From NCBI RefSeq assembly GCF_016583765.1, contig NZ_NRRR01000002.1, forward strand, positions 62,001-126,000: 64,000 nt of DNA, read 5' to 3'. This stretch comes from Chromatium weissei (lineage in GTDB: Bacteria; Pseudomonadota; Gammaproteobacteria; Chromatiales; Chromatiaceae). Shown one piece after another: positions 51,117 to 59,718 of the stretch (the first letter of the stretch is position 1; every line of letters starts with the position of its first letter). Under the pieces are notes generated by a model. The model did not search any database, had not been told where the DNA came from, and saw nothing but the letters and a program-made list of their open reading frames with translations. The position numbers were made by a program, and so were the translations under genes.

Positions 51117-52189
51117 GCATTCAGAATTTCATCGGCAGTCTGCAACAAAAAGTCACCGAATTAAAAAATGAGGTACTGAAGTTCAAAAATAAGGATTTTT
51201 TGAATGCAGCAATCAGTGGCTCCGTATTAATTGCAATGGCTGATGGCGTGATCTCTTCTCAAGAAAAACAAAAGATGATGCGCTTCATTGAAAATTATGA
51301 AGCCTTATCCGTATTTTCAAGTCGTGAATTGATCGAGGTTTTTCAGCTTACACTGCATCAAATCGAATTTGACCGAGAGATTGGTGAAGCCAAAGCCTAT
51401 GCGGCAATTTATAAAATGCGGCATAATGAAAGTGCAGCACGACTCATTATGCGGTTAATCATTGCAATTGCGGCTGCCGATGGCAATTTTGATGACAGTG
51501 AAAAGCACGTTGCCCGTAAAATTGCGCGAGAACTCGGTTTGAATCTCGCCGATTTTGAATTAACTGAGTTTGTCAATTCTCAATCAGAGTCTTCCACTGC
51601 AAAGGAGCATCCAATGGCGATTAGCTTGAATAAAGGCGGTAATGTTAATCTGAGTAAAGAGGCTCCCAGCCTCGAAAATATACTAATTGGATTGGGTTGG
51701 GATGCCCGAGCCACTGATGGAAAACCATTCGATCTCGATGCCAGTTTATTTATGGTTAAAGAAGATGGAAAAGTTCCGAATGATTCTTATTTTATCTTTT
51801 ACAATCAAAGCCTTTCTCCAGAAGGTTCGGTTGAACACACCGGCGATAATCTAACTGGTTCTGGCGATGGCGATGATGAAAAAATGCACGTTACGCTATC
51901 GAAAGTACCCGCCGAAATTCAGCGATTGGTTATTGTTGTCACTATTCACGATGCGGATGTGCGTCATCAGAACTTTGGTCAGGTTGCCAATGCGTTTGTA
52001 CACATTATCAATCGTGATAATCAACAGGAAGTTGTGCGTTTTGATTTATCCGAAGATTATTCAACTGAAACCGCAATGATCTTTGGTGAGATTTATCGTC
52101 ACAGCGGCGATTGGAAATTCAAAGCGGTCGGTCAGGGTTATGCCGGTGGATTGCGTGCATTGGCACTGCAGCACGGTGTAAATGTTTAA
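51113..52189 (+). CDS. TerB-TerD fusion protein
   Basis: 358 residues. TerB half: residues about 1-152, with the metal-binding helical motifs [15 protein letters not shown] and [17 protein letters not shown]. TerD half: residues about 168-358, with the calcium-binding beta-sandwich motifs FDLDASLFM and a [17 protein letters not shown] block. Inside the gene, AAAGGAG at 51601-51607 lies 6 bases before an in-frame ATG (51614) that is exactly the start of a normal 191-residue TerD, so a separate TerD can be made. The TerB half is nearly identical to the next gene. Ter proteins are linked to tellurite, phage and oxidative stress resistance. Confidence 0.92.
   Translation: MSIQNFIGSLQQKVTELKNEVLKFKNKDFLNAAISGSVLIAMADGVISSQEKQKMMRFIENYEALSVFSSRELIEVFQLTLHQIEFDREIGEAKAYAAIYKMRHNESAARLIMRLIIAIAAADGNFDDSEKHVARKIARELGLNLADFELTEFVNSQSESSTAKEHPMAISLNKGGNVNLSKEAPSLENILIGLGWDARATDGKPFDLDASLFMVKEDGKVPNDSYFIFYNQSLSPEGSVEHTGDNLTGSGDGDDEKMHVTLSKVPAEIQRLVIVVTIHDADVRHQNFGQVANAFVHIINRDNQQEVVRFDLSEDYSTETAMIFGEIYRHSGDWKFKAVGQGYAGGLRALALQHGVNV
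51601..51616 (+). promoter_or_regulatory. Internal ribosome-binding site and TerD start inside the fusion gene
   Basis: AAAGGAG at 51601-51607 followed by CATCCA and ATG at 51614, in frame with the fusion. The spacing is optimal. It is the natural start site of a free-standing TerD ([13 protein letters not shown]), kept inside the fusion ORF. Confidence 0.75.
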
Positions 52190-52219
52190 TTATCAACACA
52201 CATTCAAGGTGAAATAGTC

Positions 52220-52675
52220 ATGGGTTTTCAAGATTTTGTTAGCAACCTGAAGCAGAAGGCTGCTGAATTAAAAAATGAGGCAATGAAGTTCAAAAATAAG
52301 GACTTTCTGAATGCCGCAATCAGTGGTTCAGTATTGATTGCAATGGCGGATGGCGTGGTGTCTTCGCAGGAAAAGCAGAAGATGATGCGCTTCATTGAAA
52401 ACTATGAAGCACTATCGGTGTTTTCCAGTAAGGAACTGATTGAAGCATTTCAGAATGCAATGAGTCAGATTGAGTTTGATAAGGATTTGGGTGAAGCGAA
52501 AGCGTATGAATTAATTGGCAAGATGAAGAGCAATACTGACGCGTCACGTCTCATTATGCGTCTCATTATTGCAATTGCTGCTGCCGATGGTAATTTTGAT
52601 GACCATGAGAAGCAGGTTGCTCGTAAAATTGCGATCGAACTCGGCTTAAATCCATCGGAATTTGAGTTGGTCTAA
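52220..52675 (+). CDS. terB: TerB-family protein
   Basis: 151 residues, starting MGFQDFVSNLKQKAAEL. A TerB metal-binding helical domain with the same [17 protein letters not shown] and ADGNFDDHEKQVARK motifs as the TerB half of the preceding fusion; the two are close paralogues by tandem duplication. TerB proteins are cytoplasmic, acidic and bind divalent metals at the membrane-side complex with TerC. No TerC is in the window. It precedes the HAD gene by two bases. Confidence 0.92.
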   Translation: MGFQDFVSNLKQKAAELKNEAMKFKNKDFLNAAISGSVLIAMADGVVSSQEKQKMMRFIENYEALSVFSSKELIEAFQNAMSQIEFDKDLGEAKAYELIGKMKSNTDASRLIMRLIIAIAAADGNFDDHEKQVARKIAIELGLNPSEFELV

Positions 52676-52677
52676 AC

Positions 52678-53448
52678 ATGCACACATTGGTCTTTCTGGA
52701 TTTGGATGACACGCTATTCCAAAGCCTTCAGAAATGTCCAATTGAAAAGGCGCTACATCCTGTGGCTTATTTACGGGATCGTAGCGCCAATTCTTTTATG
52801 ACTGCGCAACAGCAAATGTTGTGGCAATTACTCGATGACAACACAATTATTATTCCCACTACTGCGCGTGACCGTGACGCATTACATCGTGTAAAACTGC
52901 CATTTCGCAGTTGGTGTATTCTCAATTATGGCGGAGTGATTTTAACTCCCGCTGGTTCTCCTGATTCGTATTGGCATCAACAAATGATCACTGCATCAAA
53001 AGCAGCGATTAACGATCTTCATGTCGTCCTCGAATTAATAAATACAGCAATTGTTCGCCAAAAATTAGCGGTGCAAGCGCGATTGATTACTGATTTTAAC
53101 TTGCCTTTTTATATTGTTGTGAAATACCACTCTGGACATGTTGCTGATCTCGATCAATTACAGCAAACAGTGGTTGCACCTTGGGTTGAATCGCGTCATT
53201 TAGATTATCAGTTACATCGCAATAGCAATAATCTTGCGGTATTGCCACGCAGTCTCGGCAAGGAACATGCAGTGCATTATCTTATTAAAAAACTCAGCAA
53301 TGAATGGGGTGAGTTACTCACGATTGGTATTGGCGATAGCCTAATTGACAAGGCATTCATGGCTGAATGTGATTACTCAATAACGCCACGCGGCTCGCAG
53401 TTGTTTAAGGCAACACTGGGACGACCACTGAATAATGTCACCAATTAA
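52678..53448 (+). CDS. HAD-family phosphatase of the ter locus
   Basis: 256 residues. Motif I is VFLDLDDTLFQS with two aspartates, motif II IIPTTARDRDAL, and motif IV GIGDSLIDKAFMAECDY. It belongs to the Cof/sucrose-phosphatase-like HAD type and matches the HAD enzyme commonly encoded with PRTase_2-TRSP in ter loci, where it is thought to dephosphorylate the nucleoside-like product. The substrate is not known. Confidence 0.85.
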   Translation: MHTLVFLDLDDTLFQSLQKCPIEKALHPVAYLRDRSANSFMTAQQQMLWQLLDDNTIIIPTTARDRDALHRVKLPFRSWCILNYGGVILTPAGSPDSYWHQQMITASKAAINDLHVVLELINTAIVRQKLAVQARLITDFNLPFYIVVKYHSGHVADLDQLQQTVVAPWVESRHLDYQLHRNSNNLAVLPRSLGKEHAVHYLIKKLSNEWGELLTIGIGDSLIDKAFMAECDYSITPRGSQLFKATLGRPLNNVTN

Positions 53449-53520
53449 AAAAGATATTTCAAAAATTAACGATACACGTTGAATTACAGCAACACCAAAT
53501 TATCACCAATAAAAGTAAAC

Positions 53521-54993
53521 ATGATGACTGAAACACAACCAGAATCCATTGATGTTTTTTTGAATTCTTTTGCAGAAGAAAAATCACTTGATAAACGATT
53601 ATCAGCATTAACAAATCTAATTAAAAAGCGGGCTTTACACTCTATACGAGAAGATCAGCGCCTTACATCAGCATTAAATGATTTAACGGAACTAGCGATC
53701 AATGCACCGACAGCGGATGATCGTCTTAAGGCGGTTGCAGCATTAGCTCGAATTGCAAGCGTTAAATCACTTACGAATAATGTCATTAAACGACTGTCGC
53801 AGATATTTGAACAACCACTTCCTGCGCTTTCAATTCTTAAAGATACGGATGACCGCTATTACGTTGCAACTGCGTTACATCACGCAACCCAAGATTGGGT
53901 CGCGAGTTATGCTGCAATTGCTATTGTTGAAGAAAGAAAAAGCGAAAAACCACGTCAAGAATTAGGTGCTGTACTGTTCAAAAAAACAGCCACACTTGCG
54001 CAGATATTTCATTTTTTAGCACTTGCTTTTCAACAATTTAAGCCAGATACGAAAAATTCCGGTGATTCAGTCGTTAAGCGTTTAGAACGTGTGTTTGCAG
54101 CAATTCGGCCTCAGGTCGTATCTGCATTGACTGAACCTGGCTTGAATGCTGGTCAATGTTTACAAGAGATGTTGCGCACTGCTTTCGCCGGAATCAATTC
54201 ACTAGAAACAACAGTAGTTATTAAAAAAGCAATTGAAGATATTGCAGGGTTTATCCATGACATTGCGCGAACACAGATTTCTTTAGTCACTGAATCATCA
54301 TTGTATGGTGCGCTCGATGTACTAAAAAGTCGATTTTCGCCACCTGAATGGCGCTATATTGCGGAGAATTCTGCTAATCTCCAATTAGTTAAACGCGATA
54401 TTCGAGATGCATTAACGTTACTTGCAAGACAAGGCATTACTGATGAAAAACTGTTTGATCAATTGATTAACGTTTCAGGATCACGAGAAGCTGCAATCAA
54501 AGTTACCGCAACTATTGCTGAACAGCATCCTGAATTAAGTTCTGAAATACATGATTGGCTTAAAAGAAAACGCGGCTTTAAGCGTCGAGAATTGTCTAGT
54601 GGATTAGAAGAAAGTCAGGTATTTGCCGCTGATCCGATATTAGCCACATTAATTATTGATAATGATCAACTAAAAAATGCAATGGCTAATATGTCAGGAG
54701 ATACGCTAGCAGAACTACGTTTGTTGGAGCCAACGTTAATAAAACCATTAGATAGTTTGCTCGCCCGTTGTCATGCCATTTTTAATGGAATAAACGATTT
54801 AGCCAATAAACGGGGTTTAAGCACACATGGATCAATTGGTGACTGCGTTGAATACACACAAAAGATGCACGAACTTATAGGCGGTCATATTCAAGGAGTA
54901 CGCCAAGTTAAAATTATTCAACCAATGATTGTACGTCAGAGTAACGATGGAATTTTAAGCATCGTAATAAAAGCACTTGTTGAAAAAGTGTAA
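53521..54993 (+). CDS. Uncharacterised helical protein of the ter locus, 490 aa
   Basis: I do not recognise the family. The start is placed at ATG 53521 (a second ATG is adjacent, and a TTG lies upstream at 53479). The protein looks almost entirely alpha-helical, with repeat-like helices in the first 120 residues (LDKRLSALTNLIKKRA, then a DDRLKAVAALARIA segment), suggestive of a HEAT-type array. The last 30 residues change to beta-like sequence (VRQVKIIQPMIVRQSNDGIL). There is no signal peptide. It is followed 18 bases later by the actin-like ATPase gene, so a partner of that ATPase is a reasonable inference. Confidence 0.8.
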   Translation: MMTETQPESIDVFLNSFAEEKSLDKRLSALTNLIKKRALHSIREDQRLTSALNDLTELAINAPTADDRLKAVAALARIASVKSLTNNVIKRLSQIFEQPLPALSILKDTDDRYYVATALHHATQDWVASYAAIAIVEERKSEKPRQELGAVLFKKTATLAQIFHFLALAFQQFKPDTKNSGDSVVKRLERVFAAIRPQVVSALTEPGLNAGQCLQEMLRTAFAGINSLETTVVIKKAIEDIAGFIHDIARTQISLVTESSLYGALDVLKSRFSPPEWRYIAENSANLQLVKRDIRDALTLLARQGITDEKLFDQLINVSGSREAAIKVTATIAEQHPELSSEIHDWLKRKRGFKRRELSSGLEESQVFAADPILATLIIDNDQLKNAMANMSGDTLAELRLLEPTLIKPLDSLLARCHAIFNGINDLANKRGLSTHGSIGDCVEYTQKMHELIGGHIQGVRQVKIIQPMIVRQSNDGILSIVIKALVEKV

Positions 54994-55011
54994 CAACTAT
55001 TCAGGATTGTC

Positions 55012-56481
55012 ATGGAAAACGCAACGGTATTAGCTTTTGTAGAAAACCTAATTGAACGCTGTGAACGTGATGTTGTGAACGGTAAACTTAAACTTAATGG
55101 CATTATTTCAGAAAAAGAGTATCAAGCACTACAGATTGTAGTGAAAATACTGAGTGATTTTTCTGAAACAACGCCTTCAAAAGCAATATCAAAAGAACCT
55201 GATTTACCTAAAACAATCAGTATAAAACCAGTTTTTGTTCCTATTCATCCTAATCTTAATTCAATCGGAATTGATCGAGCAGAAAATCCAGATATTTTGC
55301 TGTGCTTAGATTTTGGAACAGCGATGTCTAAAGCATTTGCAACAGATAAAACAGATGAAAATCTTATAGATTTAAAAATTGGTAGAGAAGCCGGTCAAAG
55401 TGAACCTATTTATTCATTAATTTCATCAATTTTTGTTACGGATAGTGGACGTATTTTATTTGGGCATCACGCTATATCGGAAAGTACACATGCTGATGCA
55501 ACGAATCGTAAACGATTCGATTCTATTAAAGATATTTTATGCAAGGATGTGATGTGTGATTTGGATGAAGCGCCTTTAGATATTGCGTATAACCCGACAA
55601 ATATCGCTTTAACCAAAGGCGATATGGTGACGTTATTTCTTGCTTATTTTACTGATATGGCCACGTCTCAATTACAAGCAAATGGCTACAGTAGATATGT
55701 CAATCGGCGTTTTACTCGACCTGTATTGCCTTTAGATCGAGCACCATGGGCTGAGAATCAATTACGCGTATTGATGGCTCGCGCTCAAGTATTGGCTGAC
55801 ACTCTACATGGCAAATGGCATAACGGAATTGATGCAGCAATCGCCAAAAAAGTATTAACTGATATTCGTGATTTAGAAGTATTACCAACTTATTTAATTG
55901 ATAATGGTGTTATTGAGCCAGTTGCAGCAGTAGGAAGCAGATTTCGTTCGCTTCGGTGTAAAAACACTCTTCGTAGGCTACTGATGGTTATAGATGTTGG
56001 TGCAGGCACAATTGATTATGCTTTGTTTGCGGAGGTACATGAAATAAACGCACCAATTAAATTTTTTGAACTTTCAGGATCGATACAAGTATTGCGCCAA
56101 GCTGGCGATATGGTGGATAAATTATTACGAAACTATATTTTAAAAAAGGCTAATGTGACTATTAGCGATAGCGACTTTTCAATGATTGACGCAGATTTAT
56201 CACTCAGAATCAGGCAAATAAAAGAACAGCTATTTCGTGAGAAAAAAGTAAATTTTACTTTAACTAACGATCAATTAGGTCAAGTTACGCTTAGTGAATT
56301 TATAAAACAACCTGCAGTGAAGGAATTCGAGAATTTAATTCACGAAAAATTTTTTCAGTGCCTGAATGGAGTACACAAAAGCTGGATTGACCGGTTCAGT
56401 AATGGCGATCTAACTGTAGTATTTACAGGTGGAGGTGCTACATTACCAATGATTCGCAGTATTGAAAAAAAGAATCTATGA
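55012..56481 (+). CDS. Actin/Hsp70-fold ATPase, main fragment (truncated by 29-bp duplication)
   Basis: 489 residues. An N-terminal extension of about 95 residues precedes the ATPase fold. Phosphate-1 loop: ILLCLDFGTAMSKAFAT. Phosphate-2 loop: MVIDVGAGTIDYALF. Adenosine motif: VVFTGGGATLPMIRS near the end. These three mark the actin/Hsp70/ParM superfamily. The frame stops after EKKNL because the 29-base unit at 56449-56477 is exactly repeated at 56478-56506. Removing one copy restores a 563-residue protein continuing into the next ORF. It is not DnaK: the usual substrate-binding domain is missing. Function in the ter locus is unknown. Confidence 0.85.
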   Translation: MENATVLAFVENLIERCERDVVNGKLKLNGIISEKEYQALQIVVKILSDFSETTPSKAISKEPDLPKTISIKPVFVPIHPNLNSIGIDRAENPDILLCLDFGTAMSKAFATDKTDENLIDLKIGREAGQSEPIYSLISSIFVTDSGRILFGHHAISESTHADATNRKRFDSIKDILCKDVMCDLDEAPLDIAYNPTNIALTKGDMVTLFLAYFTDMATSQLQANGYSRYVNRRFTRPVLPLDRAPWAENQLRVLMARAQVLADTLHGKWHNGIDAAIAKKVLTDIRDLEVLPTYLIDNGVIEPVAAVGSRFRSLRCKNTLRRLLMVIDVGAGTIDYALFAEVHEINAPIKFFELSGSIQVLRQAGDMVDKLLRNYILKKANVTISDSDFSMIDADLSLRIRQIKEQLFREKKVNFTLTNDQLGQVTLSEFIKQPAVKEFENLIHEKFFQCLNGVHKSWIDRFSNGDLTVVFTGGGATLPMIRSIEKKNL

Positions 56482-56506
56482 TTCGCAGTATTGAAAAAAA
56501 GAATCT
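56449..56506. repeat. Exact 29-bp tandem duplication
   Basis: Two perfect 29-base copies, 56449-56477 and 56478-56506, each beginning ATGATTCGCAGTATTG and ending AAAGAATCT. As 29 is not a multiple of three, it shifts the frame of the ATPase gene and creates an ATGA stop/start overlap at 56478-56481. Confidence 0.97.
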
Positions 56507-56732
56507 ATTCGTACATGACAGGCAAATTCAAATAACTGCGTCCATTCCAATCCCACTTTGGATTAAAAATGATTACCCTGAACTATCTAATGAATATCTT
56601 CAGCTTGCTGTTGCGATTGGTGGTGCATCGCGGAGTATTCCAATTTTAGCACAGGAACAATTTTTGGAATTTAAAGGCTTAAATGAGGATGAAAGCAATT
56701 GGACAATAAAGCCGGTTTACAAAGGCACTTAA
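56478..56732 (+). pseudogene. Actin-like ATPase, C-terminal fragment (coupled second ORF)
   Basis: 84 codons that continue the ATPase gene after the frameshift: the first 10 residues repeat the end of the main fragment (MIRSIEKKNL) and the rest (FVHDRQIQITASIPIPLWI and the LQLAVAIGGASRS block) is the natural end of the ATPase fold, with a typical AxxGGA helix. The ATG at 56478 overlaps the upstream TGA (ATGA), so termination-reinitiation could still make this piece and perhaps a two-chain ATPase. Otherwise the gene is broken. Confidence 0.8.
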
Positions 56733-56742
56733 ACAACCGAAG

Positions 56743-57681
56743 GTGCACGTTATTTTAATTCAATTTCGACAGTATATTGTCGTAGTGCTAGTTTTAATGC
56801 TGTTTTTCACTGCAAGCGCAGCAGAAGTGCGGAACGTACCAGTCACCGGAACCCCGCGAAAAGAACCGATAAAACAGGTGGTTATTCATGCCACTGGCGG
56901 CGCAAGTTGTGATTCAAATCGACGCTTTCAAAGTGGTACTTTTAATGGCATCGTAGCGCATTTTTTACGCAATAAAAACCGCATTAGCATTCATTACATT
57001 ATTGACCGTAACGGCGATTTAATTCGTATGGTTCCAGAATCTCAGGTGGCTTATCATGTACGCGGTCATAACATGAATTCAATTGGAATTGAACTAATCA
57101 ATAATGGTGACGGGCTAGACCCTTTTCCAGAACCGCAACTCGCAACATTGATTACTTTATTACGCGAGATATTATCACGTTATCAACTGACGACTTCTCA
57201 TCTCAAATCCCATGCTGAACTTGATAACGCTTATTTGCATTGCGGAAAATTAAAAATTAAACGTAAATCAGACCCCGGCGCAGCCTTTCCGTGGCAACGT
57301 TTAATACGTGAATTAACACCGAATAGGGCTAATTTAATTGTTGTGACGCACAACGCAAAAATTAATGCATTGCAGAAACTGTTACATCAATGGACGGAGC
57401 GAGAAACTCACTTACGTATTCGATTAAAAGCGGTTTTAAGTGATCAGCGCGATGCTAAAACTGCATTAAATTGGAGCTGGAAACAGCCATATAAAGCGCA
57501 AACGACGGCTTTAGAGCAGGAACAATATGATTTGCGTATGGCATCTATTCAGGAAACAATAGATCAATTGAAACGGCGTGAAACTGAATTACGTTTGGAA
57601 CTTCAAGGCTTCATTCAGGCAAAACAAAATGCTAAAGCGATGCTGCGTCAGTTACGCGCTAAACTCAATGCCACGCTATAA
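56743..57681 (+). CDS. Exported N-acetylmuramoyl-L-alanine amidase (Amidase_2) with coiled-coil tail
   Basis: 312 residues from GTG 56743, chosen because it includes the signal peptide (YIVVVLVLMLFFTASAAEV); the next ATG would cut it. The Amidase_2/PGRP fold spans about residues 40-195, with zinc ligands likely His in VVIHATGG, His in SHAELD and Asp in RKSDPGAAFPW; ISIHYIIDRNGDLIRMV and NSIGIELIN are typical. Residues about 205-312 are charged heptad-rich helices (coiled coil). It would cut the bond between MurNAc and the stem peptide in the periplasm. Its place inside a ter locus is unusual. Confidence 0.88.
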   Translation: MHVILIQFRQYIVVVLVLMLFFTASAAEVRNVPVTGTPRKEPIKQVVIHATGGASCDSNRRFQSGTFNGIVAHFLRNKNRISIHYIIDRNGDLIRMVPESQVAYHVRGHNMNSIGIELINNGDGLDPFPEPQLATLITLLREILSRYQLTTSHLKSHAELDNAYLHCGKLKIKRKSDPGAAFPWQRLIRELTPNRANLIVVTHNAKINALQKLLHQWTERETHLRIRLKAVLSDQRDAKTALNWSWKQPYKAQTTALEQEQYDLRMASIQETIDQLKRRETELRLELQGFIQAKQNAKAMLRQLRAKLNATL

Positions 57682-57751
57682 ATAAAAACCGAGATGGCAA
57701 TAACAATTTACGTTTTTCAGTATAACTTTGAAATTGATATAGAGGTTCATC

Positions 57752-58357
57752 ATGGCTGTTGCATTGAAAAAAGGTGCAAATCTTTCGCTATCAAAAACAG
57801 ATCCGAGTTTACGACAAATTTTAGTTGGACTCGGTTGGGAAGCACGAGCAACTGATGGAGATGATTTTGATCTTGATGCCAGTGCTTTTTTACTCACAGA
57901 ACACGGTAAAGTTCGTCGTGACGGTGATTTCGTTTTCTATAACCAATTGATTTCTTCATGTGGCTCGGTGGAGCATACCGGCGATAATCGTATTGGCGCA
58001 GGAGAAGGTGATGATGAAGCAATTAAAATTGATCTTGAAAAGATGCCAGAAGACATCGTTCGTATTGTAATTTGCGTTACGATTTATGACGCTGAAGAGC
58101 GTTATCAAAGTTTTGGTCAGGTATCCAATGCGTTTATTCGTATTGTGAATTTAAATGCGCTTGATGCACAAGGTCAATTGCGCTCGGATGCTGAGATTGC
58201 TCGCTTTGATTTAACCGAAGATTATAGTACTGAAACAGCAATGATTTTTGGTGAAATTTATCGGCATCGTGGCGATTGGAAATTTAAAGCAGTTGGTCAG
58301 GGATTTAAGGATGGTTTAGCTGCACTATGTCGTCAATTTGGTGTTGCGGTAGTTTGA
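57752..58357 (+). CDS. terD: TerD-family protein
   Basis: 201 residues of the TerD calcium-binding beta-sandwich family: [20 protein letters not shown] at the start, [27 protein letters not shown] and the C-terminal [20 protein letters not shown]. It is close to the TerD half of the fusion protein. An AGAGG ribosome-binding site lies 7 bases before the ATG. A 70-base AT-rich gap precedes it. Confidence 0.94.
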   Translation: MAVALKKGANLSLSKTDPSLRQILVGLGWEARATDGDDFDLDASAFLLTEHGKVRRDGDFVFYNQLISSCGSVEHTGDNRIGAGEGDDEAIKIDLEKMPEDIVRIVICVTIYDAEERYQSFGQVSNAFIRIVNLNALDAQGQLRSDAEIARFDLTEDYSTETAMIFGEIYRHRGDWKFKAVGQGFKDGLAALCRQFGVAVV

Positions 58358-58394
58358 AACTATTGGTATTCAATTGTTTTATAGGTTTTATATT

Positions 58395-59033
58395 ATGCGC
58401 CGATTACCTGTTTATTTAGTGCTCGATACTTCTGGTTCCATGAGCGGTGAACCTATTGAAGCAGTGAAGAATGGTGTGCAATTATTGGTATCGACATTAC
58501 GTCAAGACCCCTACGCATTAGAAACAGCGTTTTTATCTGTTATTACTTTTGATAGCACTGCACGTCAAGTCATTCCGTTGAGTGAATTAGCGAGTTTTCA
58601 AACGCCCAATTTAGTGGCTACTGGTATTACTGCATTTGGAGCAGCATTATCATTATTAGCAACACGCATTGAAGCAGAAGTTGCAAAGACAACTGAGAAT
58701 ACAAAAGGCGATTGGAAACCGCTGATATTCATTATGACTGATGGTTCGCCAACTGATGATTGGCGACATGGTTTAGAGCAATTAAAAAAAGTGCGCACGG
58801 GAATGGTCATCGCGTGTGCAGCGGGTCAAAGCGCAGAAACTGCGATATTAAAACAAATTACAGAAATCGTCGTCGCACTCGATACGGCTGATGCGAATAC
58901 CATTAAAGCATTTTTCAAATGGGTTTCTGCATCGGTGTCAACCGGTAGTCAAAAAGTTGATCAAGGGCGTAAAGAAGTCACTGGATTAGATGATTTACCG
59001 CCGCCTCCGCCGGAAGTTAATTTGGTACTTTGA
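58395..59033 (+). CDS. terY: TerY-type vWA-domain protein (first copy)
   Basis: 212 residues from ATG 58395 (MRRLPVYLVLDTSGSM). A von Willebrand A domain with an intact MIDAS: DTSGSMSGEP near residue 10 and TDGSPTDD in the middle. It ends in a proline run plus hydrophobic tail (PPPPPEVNLVL), shared with the second TerY. vWA proteins of ter loci work with a PP2C phosphatase and a kinase, both present downstream. Confidence 0.92.
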   Translation: MRRLPVYLVLDTSGSMSGEPIEAVKNGVQLLVSTLRQDPYALETAFLSVITFDSTARQVIPLSELASFQTPNLVATGITAFGAALSLLATRIEAEVAKTTENTKGDWKPLIFIMTDGSPTDDWRHGLEQLKKVRTGMVIACAAGQSAETAILKQITEIVVALDTADANTIKAFFKWVSASVSTGSQKVDQGRKEVTGLDDLPPPPPEVNLVL

Positions 59034-59044
59034 GGTTTTTGATC

Positions 59045-59686
59045 ATGGGAATTTCACTGAAGAAAGGTCAGGGTGTTAGTCTTAAAAAAACTGAATACGA
59101 TCTATCAAAAGTTACCATTGGTTTAGGTTGGAATATCAATCCAATTAAGCCCAGTTTATTTGCTGGTTTACTTGGCAAAAAACCACCAGATTATGACTTG
59201 GATGTTGCTGCTTTTCTCTGTGAATCTGATGGAAAAGTGCATCATCTTGGGCGCAATTCCAATGGAAAAGCGACTTTAATTGATAGCGATGTCATCTTTT
59301 TTAATAATTTATGCCATCGCTCCGGCTGTTTATGGCTTACCGGCGATAATCGCACTGGATCGGGTGATGGCGATGATGAACAAATCATTGTCAAACTCAA
59401 CGATTTGCCCACGCAATACACCAAAGTTGTTTTTGTGGTGCAGATTTATCAAGGTATTAAAAACAATCAAAGTTTTGCTGGTGTGAGTGATGCGTTTATT
59501 CGTGCATTAGATGCACGAAAACAGGAAATGGTGCGCTTTAATTTATCGGGTGGCGCGTATAATGATACCTGTCGTTCATTGTTATTTGCTGAATTGATAC
59601 GCGAATCAACTGGATGGACATTTAACGCAATTGGCACTGCATCTACATCAGATAATTTTGTTGATTGGCTTAAACAATATGTTTAG
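59045..59686 (+). CDS. TerD-family protein, divergent copy
   Basis: 213 residues from ATG 59045 (MGISLKKGQGVSLKKTEYD). The TerD fold is kept ([32 protein letters not shown]), but there are two insertions relative to the other TerD copies: after NPIKPSLFAGLLGKKPPD and around HHLGRNSNGKATLIDSDV. The calcium-binding acidic residues are retained. Its start follows the TerY stop by 11 bases. Confidence 0.9.
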   Translation: MGISLKKGQGVSLKKTEYDLSKVTIGLGWNINPIKPSLFAGLLGKKPPDYDLDVAAFLCESDGKVHHLGRNSNGKATLIDSDVIFFNNLCHRSGCLWLTGDNRTGSGDGDDEQIIVKLNDLPTQYTKVVFVVQIYQGIKNNQSFAGVSDAFIRALDARKQEMVRFNLSGGAYNDTCRSLLFAELIRESTGWTFNAIGTASTSDNFVDWLKQYV

Positions 59687-59718
59687 GTTTTAATTACCTC
59701 TATTTTCGGGGCATTTAT

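Noticed and set aside
55012..56481. DnaK/Hsp70 chaperone identity for the ATPase
   Set aside because: Only the three nucleotide-binding motifs are shared; the Hsp70 substrate-binding domain and its signature sequences are absent, and an N-terminal extension is present.
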